The notes beneath the pieces were generated by a model. It did no database searches, was not told the DNA's origin, and saw only the letters and a list, made by a program, of their open reading frames with translations. This document shows positions 60,516 to 64,000 of a DNA stretch of 64,000 bases, one piece after another. Within the stretch, counting starts at the first letter, position 1; each line of letters begins with the position of its first letter. The position numbers were made by a program, and so were the translations under genes. The DNA is from Candidatus Omnitrophota bacterium. GTDB lineage: Bacteria; Omnitrophota; Gorgyraeia; Gygaellales; JAQTUX01. The stretch spans positions 411,695 to 475,694 of the forward strand of contig JAQTUX010000002.1 in NCBI GenBank assembly GCA_028707125.1. Direction: 5' to 3'.

Positions 60516-60526
60516 AGCTTATCCTA
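60516..60526 (-). promoter_or_regulatory. Ribosome-binding site of the giant gene
   Basis: On the minus strand the sequence reads TAGGATAAGCT before ATG. AGGA (60522-60525) overlaps the tadC stop codon and is spaced 6 nt from the ATG at 60515. The Shine-Dalgarno match is modest, but the ATG is followed directly by a convincing signal peptide, which supports this start. The 8-nt gap to tadC leaves no room for a separate promoter or a terminator. Confidence 0.6.
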
Positions 60527-61420
60527 AAATCCGAACGTCCCTCCCCGCATAAATTGCAACAATATCGGCCCGGCCACCATGATCAAAACCATCGGCAGAA
60601 TGCAAAACAACAAGGGAAACAGCAATTTGATCGGCGCCTTCAGGGCCATCTCTTCCCCGTTCTGAAAACGCCGTATGCGCATCTCTTCCGACTGTATCTT
60701 CAGCGCCTCTCCCATAGGAGAACCCATCCTGTCCGCCTGAAGCAGCGTCCTTGTGAAAGACGACATCTCTACCATGTTGACCCTGTAAGAAAGGTTCTTC
60801 AGCGCCTCCCTCCTTGTGCGGCCCACCTGCGTCTCTCTATACATCATCGCCAGCTCTTCAGTTAGAGGGCATTTCTTAAAATCCCTGATGACCCTGCCCA
60901 CCGCGAGCATAAAATCAAGGCCGGCGCCGACGCACAGGTAGAGCAGGTCAATGACAAAAGGCAGGTCTCGTGATATGGACCTTTGCCTCTTTTGCACCCG
61001 GCTCCTTAACCAGAGGTCAGGAAGAATAAACCCGATCGCCAAGCCCGCCGCTATATACAGCGGCCGGTTAAAAAATATTATGGAAACAACAATGCCTGCT
61101 AACGCGGTTGAGACAAACTTGAAGCTAAGGAACTCCAAAGGATTTAAAGGATATCCCGCCATAAGCAGTTTCCTCTCCAACCCCTTTAATTTAAGGCGCT
61201 TGCTTAACGGCCTGACAACAGGCAGGAACGCGTCAAGAAATTTGCGCAAAGGGTTCCTCTCCCTTTTTTCGGATTCAAGAGCGGCGATATCCAGGCTTTC
61301 CTGTTCATCCTCGGAAAGATACGCCTCTTCTCTTTTGGTAAAAGGAGACGACAGCTCAAAGGCGAGAAGGACTATCGCCGTAAAAATAAGGCAGTACGCG
61401 GATATCAATAATATGCCCAT
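60524..61420 (-). CDS. tadC: TadC-like pilus assembly inner-membrane protein
   Basis: This 298-residue protein has an N-terminal helix (residues 1-22), a charged linker, a hydrophobic pair near residues 100-135, a T2SSF domain and a C-terminal hydrophobic hairpin. The TadC pattern is clear: DLPFVIDLLYLCVGAGLDF, then repeated ETQVGRTRREALKNLSYR, and an EEMALKAPIKLLFPLLFCI segment before the last helix. It pairs with TadB as the platform of the Tad pilus machine. A GAGG motif lies 6 nt upstream of the ATG at 61427-61430. The stop TAG at 60524-60526 is only 8 nt before the giant gene's ATG, so the giant gene is probably expressed with the pilus genes. Confidence 0.88.
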   Translation of the reverse strand: MGILLISAYCLIFTAIVLLAFELSSPFTKREEAYLSEDEQESLDIAALESEKRERNPLRKFLDAFLPVVRPLSKRLKLKGLERKLLMAGYPLNPLEFLSFKFVSTALAGIVVSIIFFNRPLYIAAGLAIGFILPDLWLRSRVQKRQRSISRDLPFVIDLLYLCVGAGLDFMLAVGRVIRDFKKCPLTEELAMMYRETQVGRTRREALKNLSYRVNMVEMSSFTRTLLQADRMGSPMGEALKIQSEEMRIRRFQNGEEMALKAPIKLLFPLLFCILPMVLIMVAGPILLQFMRGGTFGF

Positions 61421-61421
61421 C

Positions 61422-62270
61422 TCACACCTCTACCTTGCTGAACTTCATAATTAAAAATATACCTATTATATAAAGCGCGGCGCCCCCGCCTAAAAGCATC
61501 TGCCCCATCTGGTCGTTAAGCATTACCTCAAAAAAGGCGTTGTTCATGGTATAGACAAAGAACCCGAAGGCGATCGGCAGAATACCCATGATCGTGCCTT
61601 GGAGCTTCCCCTGGATGCAGAGCGCGTTGACCTTGCCTATAAGCTTGTTCCTTTCCCTTATGGTAGTCACCAACTCAGAAAACGTGTCGGTAAGGTCTCC
61701 GCCGGATTCCCTGGCCACAAGTATCGCCGTATTGATCAGATCAAGCTCATCGATCGGCATCCTCTTCTTAAGATTGTTCAAGGACTGCTCAAGCGGCATA
61801 CCCACGCGGTTCTCCCTCACCACCAGCCCGAACTCCTGAGATACGGGCGCGGGCATCTCTTCAACTAATGCCTCAAATGCCTGAAGCAAGCTCAGGCCCG
61901 CCTTAAGGGAGCCCGAAAGGATCATCAAGGCGTCAACCAGCTGCTGGGAGAACATTTGCCTGCGTATCCTCTCCATCTGCTTTATAACCAAAGTAGGCAC
62001 TATGAGCCCGATGAAACCCGCAGCAGCGGCAGCGAGTATATTACGGAAAACCAAATACGCCCCGAACGCCAGGACAACGGGTATTAATACATCAAGGACC
62101 ATGATCTTGTTAATGGGCAGGTTCAAAAACATCCTGTCAAGCTTAGGCGCGTATTGTTCCATGCGCCTCTGGCGCTGCCTTTCATACAGCTCTACTGCCA
62201 GCGGTATGCACTCATTAATAAGCAGCCCCACCGAACCAAAACTCAGGATAAATATGGCGAATTTGATCAT
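61422..62270 (-). CDS. tadB: TadB-like pilus assembly inner-membrane protein
   Basis: This 282-residue protein has an N-terminal membrane helix, a hydrophobic pair near residues 58-92, a cytoplasmic T2SSF domain and two C-terminal helices. The T2SSF domain shows the TadB pattern: AGLSLLQAFEALVEEMP, later VARESGGDLTDTFSEL, then a basic RERNKL segment followed by KVNALCIQGKLQG. TadB and TadC form the inner-membrane platform that works with the TadA ATPase to extrude Flp pili. The start overlaps the pilin stop (ATGA), with an AGGA motif 6 nt upstream at 62277-62280. The next gene, tadC, starts 1 nt after this stop. Confidence 0.88.
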   Translation of the reverse strand: MIKFAIFILSFGSVGLLINECIPLAVELYERQRQRRMEQYAPKLDRMFLNLPINKIMVLDVLIPVVLAFGAYLVFRNILAAAAAGFIGLIVPTLVIKQMERIRRQMFSQQLVDALMILSGSLKAGLSLLQAFEALVEEMPAPVSQEFGLVVRENRVGMPLEQSLNNLKKRMPIDELDLINTAILVARESGGDLTDTFSELVTTIRERNKLIGKVNALCIQGKLQGTIMGILPIAFGFFVYTMNNAFFEVMLNDQMGQMLLGGGAALYIIGIFLIMKFSKVEV

Positions 62271-62629
62271 TCCTGCTCCTCTTGTCCGTCTTCCGGTTGT
62301 GTCGCGCTTACGTATTCTCCGTGCAACCTGTCGTAATCCTCAACCTCTGTAAATTTGTTGCTATGCATTAGTTCCGAAGATGCTTCATCCGGCCCGTCTA
62401 CGTTTACAGCGTTGCCATATAACCCACTTAGAACTTCGCTGCTGATCGGTTCAGAGGCCCCAGGGTCGGTTGTCACTTCATACTGCCAGCCGAAACCGAT
62501 CGCGTCTGCGGCAGTCCGCCACCTTCCCTGCATAGCGCGCTTAAGGTAGACCTGCATGGTCATGACCGCCGCGACCATCACGATCACCAACACGCAATAC
62601 TCAATCGCACTGATACCTTGGTTTTTCAT
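62267..62629 (-). CDS. Flp/Tad-type pilin with class III signal peptide
   Basis: This 120-residue protein begins MKNQG followed by ISAIEY, the Flp prepilin pattern in which a prepilin peptidase cuts after Gly5 and leaves Glu at +5 and Tyr at +6. A hydrophobic helix of about 20 residues follows (CVLVIVMVAAVMTMQ), then a basic stretch and an acidic C-terminal tail rich in Glu, Asp and Ser. Flp pilins are usually 50-80 residues, so the extra tail of about 60 residues is unusual; this may be a pseudopilin rather than the major subunit. The gene overlaps the upstream gene by 29 nt and shares an ATGA overlap with tadB. The product should sit in the inner membrane and be assembled into a Tad pilus. 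Confidence 0.85.
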   Translation of the reverse strand: MKNQGISAIEYCVLVIVMVAAVMTMQVYLKRAMQGRWRTAADAIGFGWQYEVTTDPGASEPISSEVLSGLYGNAVNVDGPDEASSELMHSNKFTEVEDYDRLHGEYVSATQPEDGQEEQE

Positions 62630-64000
62630 AGTTCGCGTCCACCATTCTTGCCAGGTCGTTCGCCCGCCAGTAATGATAGGCGTATGAGCGCGACCTTATG
62701 CCCTTGCCTAAAAGCCGCAGCGCCTCTATTTCGCTTAACCTGTTATCCGGGGTTATCCGCCCCAAGTCAACAGCGTCGCCGTATCTGGAATTCCAGAAAC
62801 CTATGGCGTTCTTCGGCTCATCAAACCTCTGCACTTCAACCGATACCTTGCCTTCTTTATTCCTGAGATAGACGCACCTCTTTAATCCGCCCCATTTCTT
62901 CTTCGCCTGCAGATACGGCACCTTGAACGGATACACGGTGACGTTTATAACGTGTATGCCCGCTTTGTCATCCCAGGCATACAGGGCGTTGGGAGTAAGA
63001 TTCCATTTATCCTGCAACGCCTCTACCTCACCGTTGAACAACTCAATATCATCCCTGAACTGCTGGATCGCCTTTATAAAAGCGGTCATACTTCCATCCT
63101 GCCCCTGCTGCAACCTTGAAGGCCTGTCGGATGCGGGGTCAACGTCTTTATCGTATATTTCTTCGTTGATCTCATCTATTATTGCCTCTTTGATCACCTT
63201 GTCCGCGTCCCAGTTCCCATACCTGAAAATCCCATAGTAATTTTGATTTTGGATTGAATCAGGCAATGCATCCCTCATCGCGTCCCTTATTCCTGTTAAC
63301 TTCAACTCCCATGCCTCTAATGACTGCAGCCACCCTTTCTCAACAACCGGTGTCTCACCTTCAAGCAATTCGCCCTCTCCGGTGCACCAGTTATCAGGAA
63401 CCCAGCTTATCTCGTCATACCAGTTGTCATAATTAATCTCTGCTGAGCTTTGGTTAGGGTGGCCGGCAAGCGGCTTATATCTAGTTCCTATTTCGGGTTC
63501 AAGCCGTGCGATTTCACCTTCCGCCAGGCCTTCGGGAATATCAAGCAAATCATACAATTGGCTCTGCCACATTCCAAAAGTCGCCAGCAGGTCCTTATCG
63601 CTGATCGTCATCTGCCCCTGGACAGGCCGGTAATCCCTCTGGAGACGGCCATTAACATATTGATAACCCCAGAAATACCTGTAGCCGTAGCCGGCCGGTA
63701 TATATGCGCCGCCAAAGAATGACTGCATATAGTCCTCAAATGCCTCGGCACCCCATTTTAACAAATCAACCTGGTCAACCTTATTGTATTCGCTGCCGCT
63801 GTCAGAGCGGTATTTTGCATCAAAATCTATCCAGGTCGCTGTCTCGTCCTCATCGATAAGCTGCGCTCGCAAAACAGACAGGATTGCCGAAAGATCGCTG
63901 CCGAACACCGCCGACATCGCGCCCTGTTCCAGGTCTAAACCTATATTTAAACGCACTTCTGTCTGGCTTACCTGCTCAGCCCAACCGTTTTCTGTCAATT
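62601..64000 (-). CDS. Hypothetical protein in the Tad pilus operon (5' end beyond window)
   Basis: The frame is open at the right window edge. The first in-frame start-like codon is a TTG at 63998, and the reading continues past it, so the true start is probably outside the window. About 465 residues are visible. I do not recognise a family. The protein is acidic and rich in Trp and Tyr, with a possible helical stretch near residues 305-340 (numbered from the TTG), and I see no transmembrane segment in this part. An N-terminal anchor could lie outside the window. Its 3' end overlaps the start of the pilin gene by 29 nt, which indicates co-transcription. The context (Flp pilin, TadB, TadC) suggests a TadE/TadG-type minor pilin or pilus accessory protein, but that rests on position only. 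Confidence 0.6.
   Translation of the reverse strand, partial: LTENGWAEQVSQTEVRLNIGLDLEQGAMSAVFGSDLSAILSVLRAQLIDEDETATWIDFDAKYRSDSGSEYNKVDQVDLLKWGAEAFEDYMQSFFGGAYIPAGYGYRYFWGYQYVNGRLQRDYRPVQGQMTISDKDLLATFGMWQSQLYDLLDIPEGLAEGEIARLEPEIGTRYKPLAGHPNQSSAEINYDNWYDEISWVPDNWCTGEGELLEGETPVVEKGWLQSLEAWELKLTGIRDAMRDALPDSIQNQNYYGIFRYGNWDADKVIKEAIIDEINEEIYDKDVDPASDRPSRLQQGQDGSMTAFIKAIQQFRDDIELFNGEVEALQDKWNLTPNALYAWDDKAGIHVINVTVYPFKVPYLQAKKKWGGLKRCVYLRNKEGKVSVEVQRFDEPKNAIGFWNSRYGDAVDLGRITPDNRLSEIEALRLLGKGIRSRSYAYHYWRANDLARMVDANYEKPRYQCD

Noticed and set aside
1-60515. CRISPR arrays, insertion sequences, tRNA or rRNA genes
   Set aside because: No short regularly spaced repeats, no transposase motifs or terminal inverted repeats, and no cloverleaf or rRNA-like stretches were seen; the whole span is accounted for by one coding frame.

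Overview
The window is almost entirely coding on the minus strand. Its dominant feature is one open reading frame. It starts with ATG at 60515 and runs leftward without an in-frame stop to the window edge at position 1, giving 20,171 complete codons with no C-terminus in view. I read this frame through the window. I checked its register codon by codon at about twenty points between 60.5 kb and position 3, and all lie in the same phase. Giant ORFs of this kind, tens of thousands of residues long, are known mainly from Candidatus Omnitrophota (OP3), a phylum with proposed predatory or parasitic members. The gene content, the Ser-run linkers and a Tad pilus locus directly upstream fit that assignment. 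It is an inference, because no rRNA or marker gene is present.

Right edge (60.5-64.0 kb, minus strand): a partial protein of unknown function, a Flp-type pilin, TadB and TadC. They are packed with overlaps or gaps of a few bases, and the giant gene starts 8 nt after the tadC stop, so all five genes look like one operon.

Giant gene, N- to C-terminal, which is right to left in the window. (1) A signal peptide and a complete C39-type Cys-His-Asp peptidase. (2) A Gly/Ala-rich hydrophobic block, then about 10 kb of beta-rich sequence. (3) A transglutaminase-like domain and TPR-like helices. (4) A long hydrophobic Ala/Gly-rich region with tandem repeats visible at DNA level. (5) An HExxH metallopeptidase-like domain, a second papain/transglutaminase-like domain, a disordered linker and a JAB-like motif. 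(6) A transmembrane helix with a GGDEF domain, a HAD phosphatase-like domain and a multipass membrane block. (7) Coiled coils, a peptidoglycan-binding repeat and an intact M23 endopeptidase. (8) A six-hairpin glycosidase-like region, a long helical region and an outer-membrane-type beta-barrel. (9) A clan GH-A glycoside hydrolase. (10) A complete GT48 (1,3-beta-glucan/callose synthase)-like membrane glycosyltransferase. (11) A run of soluble enzymes: NDP kinase, nucleotidyltransferase, dTDP-glucose 4,6-dehydratase (RmlB), HIT/GalT-like, DUF89 phosphatase and two HD domains. Ser-rich runs such as ASSSA repeatedly mark the boundaries.

The polypeptide therefore joins sugar-nucleotide enzymes, a beta-glucan synthase, cell-wall hydrolases, peptidases, c-di-GMP signalling and membrane or barrel modules. 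The most unusual items are the GT48 synthase in a bacterial context, the single-chain sugar-nucleotide cassette, a well-bounded 93-codon ORF nested in another frame at 33.8-34.1 kb, and the topological conflict of periplasmic, outer-membrane and cytoplasmic modules in one chain. That conflict suggests either post-translational processing or an unknown topology.
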